Below are positions 8,586 through 18,847 of a stretch of DNA of 64,000 nucleotides, one piece after another. The stretch is from Entoloma clypeatum (lineage: Eukaryota > Basidiomycota > Agaricomycetes > Agaricales > Entolomataceae). Below the pieces are notes generated by a model that worked only from the letters and a program-made list of their open reading frames with translations, made no database searches and was not told the origin of the DNA. The stretch's first letter is position 1. Every line of letters starts with the position of its first letter. Location: the NCBI GenBank assembly GCA_963565915.1, contig OY751485.1, positions 1 through 64,000 on the forward strand. The letters run 5' to 3'. The position numbers and the translations under genes were made by a program.

Positions 8586-8600
8586 CCCCTAACCCTAACC
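8586..8600 (+). repeat. Telomere-like tract 5 at a Copia break
   Basis: CCCCTAACCCTAACC joined directly to the interior of a Copia gag gene. It looks like new telomere added onto a broken end. Confidence 0.75.
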
Positions 8601-9159
8601 AGGCGTCGGGAATCGCATTGGCCAAGATCATTGCCTGCATCAGATCGGGGACGACAAAATTTGAATCGGCGAGACGGGCGAAGAGAGAGCCCAGGCGTTC
8701 GATTTCAGGGACGGGGTCGCGTCCAGACAGTTTGTAGGTGGCGGCGGCTTTAAAGTCGCCGAAGATGACCGCCGGGGATATCTTGGAGTAGGCGTCTTTC
8801 AACGTTTTCCATGCGCCAAGCGCCGAGGTACTGTCTTTGATGTGACGTCTGATCGCCTCAGAGATTTTCAGGCGTATCGCCCCGAGAGCTACGTCGTCGT
8901 CCCTGATCCAGGCTTTTTCTTCCTTGCGGAAGCCGGGCTGGTCGACCGTGGTAGTCAGCACAGGGGGAGCAGCGGCGGTGGGACCAGGAGTGGAGACCGT
9001 AGTGGTGAAGTCGGCGATCTCGGGACGGGGGATGTCGCCAGAGACGATGCGCCAGACTCCTTGATGGAGGAGGTAGGACTTCATTTTTTCGGCCCAGCTT
9101 TGGTAGTCAATGCCGTCAAAGGGGGCGATGGTGTCAAGAGCAGAGCGAGAGGTAGACAT
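8601..9159 (-). pseudogene. Ty1/Copia gag fragment
   Basis: An open frame starts at 9,159 and reads leftward for about 186 residues until the telomere-like tract interrupts it. The N-terminus (start of MSTSRSALDT, then FDGIDYQSWAEKMKSYLLHQ) and the later ALGAIRLKISEAIRRHI are typical of Copia gag (DUF4219/UBN2 type). Protease, integrase and reverse transcriptase are missing because the element stops at 8,601. The orientation fits the LTR at 9,197-9,831 being the 5' LTR. Confidence 0.8.
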
Positions 9160-9196
9160 TGTAGATGAATCTAAAAAGGGTTCCCAATCAGTGATA

Positions 9197-9831
9197 TGTT
9201 ATGAATATGATTCGAGAAAACAATTTGAATGATTCCTTATGACTTATTCCCTTCAGGAATAGTGGTCATGGGAAAACCCTTCATATGTCAGAATCGTATA
9301 AGGTGCGATCAACGTTTCCACATGGAGTGTACTAGGTCAATCCCCTTAGGGACGTCTCATGACAGGTACTTGTCGTAATGACATTCCCAGGTTCATATGT
9401 GAAGAAGTAAGACTCAGAACCTAGATCTTTCGATCGGTTCTTTGCCAACCAGGGTAGAGTGGGCAGGTACTCGCTGTTGCCAGCGTTTCCCAGGTCCCTC
9501 TGCTATCCGGGGCCCATAACCTGTTGAAGTTCCACCTGGGCGCTAGCCACAGGTGTACTGAGCAACATAGCTACAGTGGAAGTACTCTACGATACCGCTG
9601 TGGTCACTTACATGGTTTGGAGGGGGTAAGGCTAGTGAGAGTGGTTGAGGCTGGTGAGAGCGATGGAGCTGGTTAAGAGTCAAGAGACAACTTGTTGATA
9701 TTGACAGTTTCCTGGTCTTATATACCGTACTACTGTTTGTACCAACCAAACAAGTATGTAATGAAGATATGTAAAGGTCACGTGATGTAATCTAATCTAA
9801 TCTAATCTACGTGATGGGAAAAGTTTCAACA
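9197..9831 (-). mobile_element. Copia 5' LTR (635 bp, inferred)
   Basis: The segment starts TGTTAT and ends CAACA, giving TG..CA ends with a short TGTT/AACA inverted repeat. It ends about 37 bases upstream of the gag start on the minus strand. A TATATACCG TATA-like site and CTAATCTAATCTAATCTA repeats lie inside. No second LTR exists in the window, so the ends are inferred from termini only. Confidence 0.6.
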
Positions 9832-9860
9832 AGTCCTTCTTTGTGAAGGAACTACTTCTT
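9832..9860 (+). mobile_element. Retroelement 3' tail remnant
   Basis: AGTCCTTCTTTGTGAAGGAACTACTTC matches the tail of fragments 1 and 3 with one change. It abuts the Copia LTR on the left and telomere-like repeats on the right, so the Copia element probably landed in an older fragment. Confidence 0.75.
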
Positions 9861-9885
9861 CCCTAACCCCCTCCCCTAACCCCTA
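9861..9885 (+). repeat. Telomere-like tract 6 (innermost)
   Basis: CCCTAACCCCCTCCCCTAAC and CCCTA. It marks the border between the telomere-associated mosaic and gene-bearing DNA. Confidence 0.8.
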
Positions 9886-9886
9886 C

Positions 9887-10454
9887 GTCTAGCGGGGGGC
9901 CGGAAGAGTATGAGGGACAGGGACTGCCTGCGGTGGTCATACGGGAAATGACGACGGTGTCTGGGAAGACGGTGAGTGCGGGTGCCGGACTGGTGAGAGC
10001 GGGGGCAGACTTACGACGAGGGGACCATGTATGGCTCTACTTTGTGCGGCGGCGCGCTGGATCTGCCGTCTTGAGGATGAAAGTGAAACGACGAGAGATG
10101 GACATCCTTTCTATCAGAGTCGTACGGTAATGCAAACTGTAAATGCGGATCAGGGTTCCATTTTCGAACTTTGATCCATTACCACGCATATTCACGTTCA
10201 GTCGATTCACGTCCAGCGTAGACCGCTGTCCCTCCGTTTGCCTCGACGGGCTCTATTTTCGGCGCTGTCATAACAATCGATGTGTCGGGGTCGTGGTCCA
10301 CCTTTGGCTCTTGCTGTGGCTGGTCGTGGTCCGTGGGTAGCTAAAATCCCTCAAGTCGAAAACTGGGGACTGGAGGACTGAAGTCAACGCATAATTGAGG
10401 GAATACAGTCACGGTGGAGGGGAACAGGTGATCGTCAAAAAATTATATAACGCG
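9887..10454 (+). repeat. Segmental duplication, copy A
   Basis: About 560 bases starting GTCTAGCGGGGGGCC are repeated in direct orientation at 13,944-14,490 with scattered changes. Both copies run to an ATAACGCG motif. Copy A lies immediately upstream of the gene starting at 10,506, so it includes that gene's likely promoter (ATTATATAACGCG near 10,442). No protein family is recognisable inside. Confidence 0.8.
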
Positions 10455-10505
10455 TCACACCTCCGAACACCCACTGTGTAGCTCTGCCACCTTCTTTCAT
10501 CTTTC

Positions 10506-11591
10506 ATGGCGACAAGTAACGACCCCACCGAACTCGCTCTGCAGCCATTTGTTCCTGGACCTGCCCTCTCCATCGACACTGGAGCTCCACCTTTCCAGTT
10601 TGGTGAATGTCTTCTTGCCAGAATACCCGGTATAGACGAACGCATCAATGACGAATCAGTGACCCCATGCTCGAATCTCCCACCTACTTCCAACGGAAAA
10701 AGCCCACAGCACTTCTGCTTCATACGCTCGATCAAACTAGCTGAATCCGGGTGGATTCTCGAAGTTTTTCCGATTGTTTCTTTTACCAACAGCGTCGGAG
10801 GAGCCTTGGCAGGTTACAATCAATTGAATGACGCCACGAAGGAGCTTCTTATTCCCCTCCCTCATTCATCAACTTCACTCCAATGCCTCACCCCTGCACT
10901 CTTCGGCGATGCCCTCACTATTGGAGGTTGTTCAACCCCTAGGCCCTCATTTCTCAACATTGTTCCGTGCAAATTTGTTGTCAATAATAGTAGAAAAGTG
11001 AGTACCATCTTCTAACTGTTTGTCCAAATTGTTGATTGTTCACGTATCTAGTTCAAAAGGACGATCCCTCCAGCGTCGTTGAGCCCCGAACAGCTCTTAC
11101 GTATCGACGAGTATCGCAACGCCTTGCGCGCGAATAGGGAAGCTCTCCAAGGCACTGAACAACCTCAACCTCCCGCCAGTGGTGGATCTGGGGGCGTTGA
11201 TCCGCGAAGTGGTGGCTTTGGACAAGAGGGCGGACAGGGCAGCACGGAGGGAGGCACTGGCAGGGTATCGAACACCGACCTTGTGCCGACTCAGCCGAGT
11301 GCGTGGGATGGCGGAGGCAGTGAGAGAGGAAAAGTAGTAGCCAGGGAGGATCTCGCAGGCATCGTGACATCTGATGGCATTTTGTTTGCTGAAAGTGTTG
11401 ACGAGGATGCAGATGGTGACGATTGTACCTGGAAGGACCAGCTCTTAATGTTGGCGTATGATGACCCAGTTTGGGTTTTCGAACTGCAAAAGTACTTGCA
11501 GCAGGAATGTGAGGAGAAGGAAAAGATGCAAGTAGATCGTATGGGGAGGTTGACGTCGTGGCTGCAGGGCAGCCACTTATGGTGTAAGTAA
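10506..11591 (+). CDS. Hypothetical protein, two exons
   Basis: I do not recognise the family. Exon 1 starts at ATG 10,506 after a short pyrimidine-rich leader and ends with ...VVNNSRK. An intron begins GTGAGTACC, has a CTAAC branch-like site and ends at TCTAG (about 10,999-11,051). Exon 2 continues in frame (FKRTIPPASLSPEQLLRIDE..) to a stop at 11,591. The protein is about 340 residues. The N-terminal half is a mixed globular region. The centre is glycine-rich low complexity (about residues 205-245), and the C-terminal part is acidic with a lysine/glutamate helix. There is no signal peptide or membrane segment. A TATA-like element lies about 60 bases upstream inside duplicated DNA. Confidence 0.6.
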
Positions 11592-12786
11592 CTGCTCTTT
11601 TTTGTAGGGTAGGTCCGCCTCCCGTTCCGCCGACCCATACATCTCCTTCAATGCCTCCATCTCCCGATGATTCCACCACTTCCTCATCTTCGGTAGCATA
11701 CATGCCTCCTTCTCCCGTAGCTCCTCTTGCTCGCAGTCCATTGGCGGTCCCATGAAACCCTCGGTCCCCTGCTCCCCGCGCCGTCGACCCTTCTTGCCCT
11801 CGTTTGTCGATGAAACACTCGTTGGTAGTGGTGGGCGTGCCGACTGTCGTACCACTCCGGTTCCTGTCCTCTCCTGTTCCTGCTGTCAACGCCCAAGAGG
11901 GACATCTTCATCCTCCGTCTCGTCTGAGTCGACCGCCATCGAGACATCGCCATCGATCCTGCGGCCGACTTGGTCCAGCCTGGCGAAACAGAATCTGGGG
12001 CAGCCCACATCTCGACCTCCCATCCCGCCCGAGCCCTTCATCCTCGCCCTCGTCCTGAACCCGCGCTCGCGACCAATGAGCAGCCCCAAGTCGATAGGTC
12101 CCCGTTCGTCGTCCGAGTGCCGCCGGTGTTGAGGAGGCACAGCCCGATCGACCTTGACGCAATGTTCAATCTGTGCAAGGGCACAGTCCCAGGCGCGGGA
12201 GCCACACGCACAGGTGGTGAAGGTGGAGGTGAAGAGGTAGAGGATATTGTTCATTTGATGGACGTAGTGTGCTGGGCTGGGCCGGTGGGGGATGTCATCC
12301 ATACATATGTTCGTAGTAGAAGAGAAACTCACGGGAACATGTGTGGGGTTTGGATAAGGTTGGATAAAGGCTGGGAAAGAGTGGACGACATTGCCATCAT
12401 CCCACTCCCAGCCCAGGATGCCTTCTTCGTCGGCTGTGAGGTCTCTTGCGGCAAAGACTGCGAGCGCGAGTGTGGTCTTGACGTAGTCAACTTGTTCGGT
12501 TGTTTTCGCTGCGGGGATAGGCAGACAATGGGACGAAGGACGGCGTTGGGTCTGCATCTGCTGCGGACGAAACGGGCTTTGTCGCCTGAAATGCGTGCGT
12601 CGAGGACGGGATCGAGTGGACGAACGAGGTGGGCCAAGGGCTTGGGCATGCCAAGGTGAGCGTAGGCATTGAGAGGGTCGGAGAGGTATACAGCGAAGGG
12701 AGTGACAATGCTGGTAATGGGGGGTAAATGAGATGTTCTGACGGAATGGGCTGGGTGGTGTTGACGGCGTACGAGGGTGGACCACC
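11577..12786 (-). pseudogene. SET-domain protein (Set3-like family), frame-broken
   Basis: Minus-strand frames together spell a fungal SET-domain protein. VYLSDPLNAYAHLGMPKP and DARISGDKARFVRSRCRPNA (SET core) are in one frame. VFAARDLTADEEGILGWEWD (SET end) and STFTTCACGSRAWDCAL are in another. PKMRKWWNHREMEAL is in a third. One intron (GTGAGTTTC..CCCAG, about 12,265-12,331) is convincing. The frame change at about 12,500 (next to CCCC and AAAA) has no usable splice sites. Another at about 12,727 sits at a run of six C. The usual N-terminal zinc finger is absent. Such proteins act in chromatin. Here decay or base-calling indels are the options. Confidence 0.6.
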
Positions 12787-13801
12787 CTACCGCTTCCCCC
12801 ATCCACCATCCACGGTCCTTTGGGCTACTAAAACGGCCTGGGCAGTGAGAGCCGCGTTCTGTGGGAGACCGGCGGTCTCTTTCTGAGCCTTCTTCTCCTC
12901 CGTGGGGGTCAGCACTCCAGCTTGGCCGCCATTGGGGCTCCCGTTGGGGTTCGAGACCGAGTCCTGGCCCGAGGCGGGTGGTGCGCGGGAAGAGGAGGCA
13001 CCTGCAGCGGCAGGAGCATCAGAGGAGACAGCGGAAACATCAGCTGCAGGGTTGTTCCATGACTGCGGACCTGGGAGCTTAGTCGTACTGGCTTGCCCTT
13101 CCTTGAGCATGCGTAAGGGGGGTGTTTGTCTGTGCCCTTGTGCGCTGTCGCTGTAGTCTCGCCTGTCGAGAGGTTGGGGAGAAGGATGGGAGTAGTATGG
13201 GGTTCCTCCGGAAGAGGGGGCGGGATAGGTGTTAGCTTGTGGCCTCACCGCTCGACTGCGTTGGACTGCAAGAACGCAAGGTAGATGTTGCTAATGGGCC
13301 CCGTTTGTGCGGGACTGTTCCGGACGGGGATGGGAGTGGGTGCGCTCGAAGGGCCCGCATTTGTTGCAGAGCTGGTGGAGTGAAACGTCAGACAAGATTG
13401 AGGAGGCAATGGAGGAACACGTAGAACTTTTCCAGGATGAAGATTGGAACGACGCCAGGTTGAGGTGTCGGTGGTGCAACATCTGAAGCAGCGATGACGG
13501 ACACAATCGCTCAGCTTGGCTGCGTTCGTCGGTGTGCATGATCTGTGGCCCAGGCTGAGCTGGATGCTGAGGGGCTGAGTGAGGGGACGGTGGGTACGGG
13601 TGGGGGTACGGATCGCGAACATGCTGTGGGTGGTGTGGCTGCAGATGGTGGGTGGATGAGGGTAATGCTGCTGGGGTGCGGTGGCATGGGAGAGTGGTGA
13701 TGGTACGCGTAGCCCGTGACCATGAGGTTGAGGGGGGCAATGGGGTGTGGATCATATCGGGGGGTCGAGCTAGGGCGGCGGGTGGTGGTAGATATACCCA
13801 T
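12787..13801 (-). pseudogene. GATA-type zinc finger protein, frame-broken
   Basis: A GATA finger is split by an intron. Exon 1 ends CFRCCTTDTSTWRRSNLHPG-K, exon 2 starts LCNKCGPFERTHSHPRPEQ, giving the C-x2-C..C-x2-C pattern. The intron is about 13,371-13,432, GTTCTACG..CACCAG. After PRPEQ the conserved continuation (GPISNIYLAFLQS) is in a different frame, with a stop TAG in the original frame, so a frame break lies at about 13,300-13,320. A proline/histidine-rich stretch precedes the finger and a proline/alanine-rich one follows (to 12,787). The family comprises DNA-binding transcription factors. I cannot fix the start: ATG codons occur at 13,622 and 13,801 in different frames. Confidence 0.55.
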
Positions 13802-13943
13802 GTAGAATGCTCTCTCAGGGGAGAAACTAGTACCAGGAGCTGAGGAGAGCAGGATCTGGCGATGGATAGATAGAGTACAAGTGTGGAGGAGGGCTGCCGT
13901 GCGGGGAGGCGCGCCGGATGGTCGGAATCGAGATGTGGCCGTG

Positions 13944-14490
13944 GTCTAGCGGGGGGCCAGCGGGGCTGGGGGCATGTGTTGGGGTTGAGAGGGGCGGGGA
14001 CTGCCTGCGGTGGTCATATAGGTCGTAGTGACGACAAAGTCTAGGAAGACGGCGAGTGCGGGTGCCAGACCGGTGGGAGCGGGGGTTGACTTACGACGAC
14101 GGGACCATGTATGACTCTACTCTGTGCGGCATCGCCAGATGCCCGCTGGATCTGCCATCTTGCGGGTGAAAGTGGAACGACGAGAGATGGACGTCCTTCC
14201 TATCAGAGTCGAACTGTCGATGTGGATCAGGGTCAATTGAAGTCCATTTTGATCTATTACCACTCACGTTCACGTTCAGTCGATTCATGTCCAGCGTCGA
14301 CTCCCCGTTCTCCGCCTCGACGGCCTCTGCTTTCGGCGCTGTCTTGTCAACGCGGCGGGGTCGTGCTCCACATGTGGGTGTCTCTTCTCTTGCTGTGGTT
14401 GCTCATGGTCCTTCGTGGGGGGGCTAAAATGAGGGAATACAGTGGAGGGGAAGGAGAGATCGTGTCAAACTCACAAAATTACATAACGCG
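13944..14490 (+). repeat. Segmental duplication, copy B
   Basis: Direct repeat of 9,887-10,454, sharing GTCTAGCGGGGGGCC, GGGACTGCCTGCGGTGGTCA, ACGTTCAGTCGATTCA and the ATAACGCG end. Unlike copy A, it is not followed by a recognisable gene. Confidence 0.8.
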
Positions 14491-14910
14491 TTTGTTTGGC
14501 AGCACGTGCTTGGTTAGTGTCCACCCTGGACAAAACACCAGTCTCGCTCGTAAGGATCTGACATGCAGTAAGTGATGAACGCCAAAAGTGCGGGGTTCGC
14601 TCGGTAGTGCCTGTTGTAGGTTATTGAAGGAATGCTTCGTTGACCACAGGGTGTTTGATGCGGATAGGATTGGCGATATCTTTCATAGAGGCTGATTGTG
14701 TTGCGCATCATGCTGGCGAACGGCTGGTCTCCTGTTTAGACAATGCGTCATGCACGTGCACCGATCAGTCCCTAATACGCTCGAGGTGTACGTGAAGGGG
14801 GTCAGCCGTACTGATCCCAGACAGTGGTGTGTGTAGGATTCCGACAGATATAAGCCCCAGTTACAAGCCTCCCGCTCAGAGCTCTCTCACGAAATCTCAG
14901 CGCTGCACCT
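14491..14910. other. No gene seen
   Basis: No coding signal I trust. Short frames on both strands lack domains. This is the upstream region of the gene at 14,911. Confidence 0.5.
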
Positions 14911-15839
14911 CGATGTTCCTCAACAGACTCCACCGTGCTCTTTCTGCCTTCGACCACTCCACCCATCGCTGGGCAGCCATACCTCTGCGCGACCCGCCTG
15001 ACCCAATCACCCAGAAGAGCCCTTCTTCTCACCCAGCAGACGCCATGGGCACGCAGAGCCTCTCCCTCACATCTTGGAATATCCAGGCCTCCAAGTCAGG
15101 GCCCGTCGCACAGCTCATCCTCGATCACATCTTGAAGGAACCGAAGTTTTCCGACATTATTCTTCTCCAAAAAGTCACTTCTGGCGCCCGCCAATCTCTC
15201 CTCGACGATCCCAGAGTACGCTCTGGCTTTCTGACGACCGACGCTGAGGACAACACGTCTTTCATGGGCCAACCATTCGCGACCATGGCGTTGCTCTCCA
15301 GCAAGCGTTTTGGCTCTCCGTTGCTCGCTGAGGAGGGCGAGGGAGGGGGGAAGCTGATGCTCGACAGCGTCTTCCGCATGGAGCTGCCGAGCAGGTACAG
15401 GAGGGATGCACTCTGTGTGGATATCGCCGCCCCAGCTGCGCCTGGCGCAGTTTTACGTCTCCTGAACGTTCACCGGGACTCCCGCGACTCGCAATTCAGG
15501 CGTGTCCTACAGCTGCAGGTACTGGCTGGCGTCCTGTGCGAGCCCAGATGCAGCGGTGGGATCATCGCAGGCGACTTCAACGCAATCCTGCTCGAGGATC
15601 ATAGGCTCGTCCACAAATACGATGCCTGGGTCGCGCCACACGGGAGTACGAGGCCTGATGGAGGAGCAACGCGGGGTGCCGGCACCGGACCAAAGGGCGG
15701 ACCGAAGGCAGCCAGGCTGGCCAAGGTCGCAATGTTTGGCTTGAAGCCTGATGAGATCGAAGTCCTCCAGCCTGGTCTCATCGAGCCCGATAGGCCCTGG
15801 AGCAACCGCTGCGGGCTGCGCTGCACCTTCACCATCTAA
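14911..15839 (+). CDS. Endonuclease/exonuclease/phosphatase-like protein, probably inactive
   Basis: Single exon of 308 codons if started at ATG 14,911 (MFLNRLHRALSAF); the frame is open upstream to 14,829. The fold is recognisable from LTSWNIQASKSGPVAQLIL near residue 50, RLLNVHRDS near 185, IAGDFNAIL near 220, KVAMFGLKP and the end SNRCGLRCTF. Expected catalytic residues are missing. The usual LQEV glutamate is K (LLQKVT), the aspartate of RLDKVA is A (RLAKVA), and the SDH pair is NR. GDFN is kept. The family normally cuts phosphodiester bonds (TDP2/APE-like fold), so this copy is likely a degenerate or non-enzymatic relative although its frame is intact. Confidence 0.7.
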
Positions 15840-15915
15840 TACGGTAAGGAAGTTTTGTTCGATGCGTATATAACCACCTGCTTTTCCCCATACATAATCG
15901 AAAGCGACTGAACCA

Positions 15916-16350
15916 TCATGTTTTATTTTCTTTTCTTTTCCAACGTGGAAAGATCCCTTCCTTTCGACTATGTACGTTTGTAAGATTGTCCGTGTTTAAG
16001 ACATAATCATTGATTTTGAACGCGGGCAATATCTGGAAGAACGGGAGACGATTGCCCATCGCCCATTCGTCCGGATTTTTGCAACAAATATGGAAGGGGA
16101 AATCCTCCATGAGGTGTTGTAATGCAGGGGCTGTAGATCCTCGACTTCAACCGAGATCAATGATCCTGCGTCGCAGATATCCAATACGTAGTATACTCTG
16201 GGTCGTCAATATTTGACATAGAGGCGATAGATATGACAGGCGACGTGGGTGGGTCGGAAGCTCACGCGAAACAAGGTGGATAAAGGTATGTTATGTTGCG
16301 AATGTAGAGGGTGTGAAGGTCGGAAGTGCGCGAGCTGACGAGCGGCTTCG
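15916..16350 (-). pseudogene. Repeat-like gene fragment, copy 1
   Basis: Minus-strand fragment resembling the 16,468-16,878 frame at the DNA level, for example CGTCAATATTTGACATRGAGGC and GCGATAGATATGA. The frame is broken by stops. It shows short leucine-rich pieces as in fungal F-box proteins, but no F-box is visible. Confidence 0.4.
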
Positions 16351-16467
16351 AGAACAAAAGAAGGCTGGTCTAGAGATACCCGACGATGCGTCGTCCGTAA
16401 AACTCCATCCGATTCCAGTGGCTCTCCTGGCTGAAGCCAGTTAATGTCTGCATCATTGTTGTCAGCG

Positions 16468-17167
16468 TCAATGGATATGACAGGTTCGTCTTTGATTTTG
16501 GACGAGGGGAAGAATCTGGATGAGCGGGAGACGATCGCGCATCGCCCTCCATAGTTGGTCAGGGATAGGCTCTTTGCACGTCAGAGTGATACGAGTAAGG
16601 TGCCTTCTGGATGCAATTACATTGGGAGAGCTGAACCTAGCGTCGAAATGACGCAAAATATTCGTCAAGATGTTTGCGACAAGTATGGAAGGGGGAATCC
16701 TCCATGACGTATTGTGATGAAAGGACTGTAGATGCTCGAGATCAACGTCGCAGATATCCAATAGAAGGTACTCCAGGTCGTCAATATTTGACATGGAGGC
16801 GATAGATATGAAAGGTGACGATAGAAGGGTTGTTCGACTGGGGAAAGGGGTCGGAAGCTCAAGTGAGGGCTCAAGCAAAAGAATGTGGGTAAAGGAATGT
16901 CGTGCTGCGAATGTGCTGCGAATGTAGAACGTCGCAGGCTACTTAGAGAGGCAAGTCATAGTTAACGCTGGAGCAATTTCAAATAGTTCCTTGAAGCGAC
17001 CAACGAATAAGTCGACATAGTACAGCCAAGGGTTTACATACTTCATGGCTCCTACCCCAAATGTGTACCGCGTGCTTCGTTCCTCGTTGAGAGAAAGCAG
17101 CAACGAGCAAAGTCTGTCCAAAACGGCAGCGGGCTCTGAGATGAATTGAACAGCTGTCGAGAGGCAA
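16468..17167 (-). pseudogene. Repeat-like gene fragment, copy 2
   Basis: A 136-residue frame (16,878-16,468; ISIASMSNIDDLEYLLLDIC, then WRAMRDRLPLIQILPL) and a 60-residue frame upstream (17,121-16,939; FGVGAMKYVNPWLYYVDLF). The style is that of LRR-type F-box proteins of mushrooms. Tandem relative of 15,916-16,350. I see no complete gene model. Confidence 0.4.
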
Positions 17168-17205
17168 GGGAGGCTAGACTCGCACCAAATTTTTCAAGAG
17201 AACGG

Positions 17206-17982
17206 TTATATCTTCATCTTATCGTCGTCTTCATCGACCCCCATAGCATCGTCGTCCTTCAAGTTGCCGGCTAAACTCTTGAATATTGCATCGTATACCG
17301 TCTCAGCGGCTCCCTCGGCTAGTCCCCTCGCCTCGATCAACACCTTTTCATCGAACTCTTTCCCTCCCTTGGCCGCCGCCCTCCAATTGGTCCACACACA
17401 CCTCGCATTCGACTTCCTCTCCTTTGCATATTCCTTCCCATTAAACATAAACGCAAAGCAGCCATGTGCATCCAGCCCCTCCTCCTCCTTCTCATCCGGA
17501 TCCACAATCAACACCCCATCCGGAGTCCGCCTCCCCACCGCCACAGCGCAAACGACCCCCTGCATCGGCACCGACCCCGCATTCAACAGCGCCAGCGTGG
17601 TCGCATTAATCACCGCAGCCACCAAACCGTCCCCAAACCCCGGACTCATCGCCTGCGCCACGACCTGCACCAGCGTCCGCGGGTTCTGCCACAGTATCAG
17701 CGACGGCGCCAGCAGGCCCCTCACCGTCGCCCCGAGCGCCTTTGCCTCTGTCGCGGGGACGTTCGACAGCGGGCGGATGAACACCTCAAATGTCGCGTGG
17801 GAGGCGTTTTCGGCCGCGAGCCGGACCTCGATTGGACCAGAGACGGAGGAGAGGGCGCTGGGGCCGGTAGAGCAGAAGGTGAAGCGGGCGGAGCCATCGA
17901 CACGGGAGAGAGATTCGAAGGAGATTTTGGGAGAGCGGGCGGCATGCGGGTGGCGGCCGTCTCGTCGTCGTGAAGTGGACAT
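17206..17982 (-). CDS. RRP46: Exosome subunit Rrp46 (RNase PH-like)
   Basis: Single-exon gene of 258 codons from ATG 17,982 (MSTSRRRDG). In-frame ATGs at 18,028 and 18,051 could extend it. RNase PH fold: DGSARFTFCSTGPSALSSV and GPIEVRLA near the N-terminus, then PRTLVQVVAQAMSP, GDGLVAAVINATTLALLNAG (the conserved segment of the family) and MQGVVCAVAVG. The C-terminus is acidic. Rrp46 is one of six ring subunits of the nuclear and cytoplasmic RNA exosome, without catalytic activity of its own in yeast. This is the first clearly intact housekeeping gene moving away from the left end. Confidence 0.85.
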   Translation of the reverse strand: MSTSRRRDGRHPHAARSPKISFESLSRVDGSARFTFCSTGPSALSSVSGPIEVRLAAENASHATFEVFIRPLSNVPATEAKALGATVRGLLAPSLILWQNPRTLVQVVAQAMSPGFGDGLVAAVINATTLALLNAGSVPMQGVVCAVAVGRRTPDGVLIVDPDEKEEEGLDAHGCFAFMFNGKEYAKERKSNARCVWTNWRAAAKGGKEFDEKVLIEARGLAEGAAETVYDAIFKSLAGNLKDDDAMGVDEDDDKMKI

Positions 17983-18847
17983 GATGGGGCGGGATGGAGA
18001 AAATTGCACGGACCGGGGCGGACCGGCCATGACGCCGGGAACTCCCGGCACAGTCTAAGTTTCGCAAACATGTGTCTCGAACTTGAAGCTTTCGAAGGAT
18101 GCGCCCACGTCTCTTTTACTTTCACCAGTGAACGTTGAACCTTGAAGTGAGTCCAAATCAACTGTAGATAGCTTGAGCTCCTAATACGATCGTTTAGCAC
18201 TGCCCCGCCTCTGGGTTCGTGTGCGAACACGTAATTTTTACCTCCTAGGACCCTCCACTTTTCTCAATCGAGCCATGGAGCGCCTCGCACCGAGGGTTCG
18301 TTTCGCCTCGGATATCCAGACGTATAGATCGCGGTCGACAGCGAGACAGTCATAAGAGGGAGAGTCTTCCGAGCGGAGCGACGAGTTTTTAGTACCTCTG
18401 CCACCAAAGGATTCACCCATCCTCATCTTGGAGACCTCGCCGCGGACTCGAGTACCGAAGGTAAAGCGATCACGTCCCTCAAACCCTATAAGTAGGTTCA
18501 CTTTCTTGATAGACGGAGTTACTTACTCTATCCTATCCTCGGAACCTAGGCTCCAAAAATGGCGGCACTCCTAAGATGCTTAGATCAACTTTCGTCTAAA
18601 CCGCATCGAGCCTTCCAACAGAAACCAACATACGGCGTTCTAGTCCTGTAAGTTAGTGACGGAAAAGGCGGGACTTACCATCCCGTCCTTGAGCTTTCTT
18701 TTGACTTTTCGCTCCGTAACTAGGAACCAAAGAACCAACGAAGGGGGTATTTACTAACGAGGAAGCTGGCCATCGCAATAAAGCGTGCCGCCAGTAGTCC
18801 CCCTGCGAAGCAAAAAGACAGGACCCCATCTCTCACCCGCAATCACC
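17983..18847. other. No gene seen
   Basis: Divergent intergenic region between Rrp46 and the tyrosinase gene. No coding signal or repeat I can support beyond short shadow frames. Confidence 0.5.

Noticed and set aside
9887..10454. LTR of an unknown retroelement paired with 13,944-14,490
   Set aside because: No TG..CA ends, target duplication or retroelement coding sequence between the copies; treated as a segmental duplication.
17264..18058. 264-residue plus-strand frame
   Set aside because: It lies opposite the Rrp46 gene, which has clear family motifs; this is its shadow.
18238..18501. 87-residue minus-strand frame upstream of the tyrosinase gene
   Set aside because: No domain, no good start context, arginine/serine-rich by chance composition.
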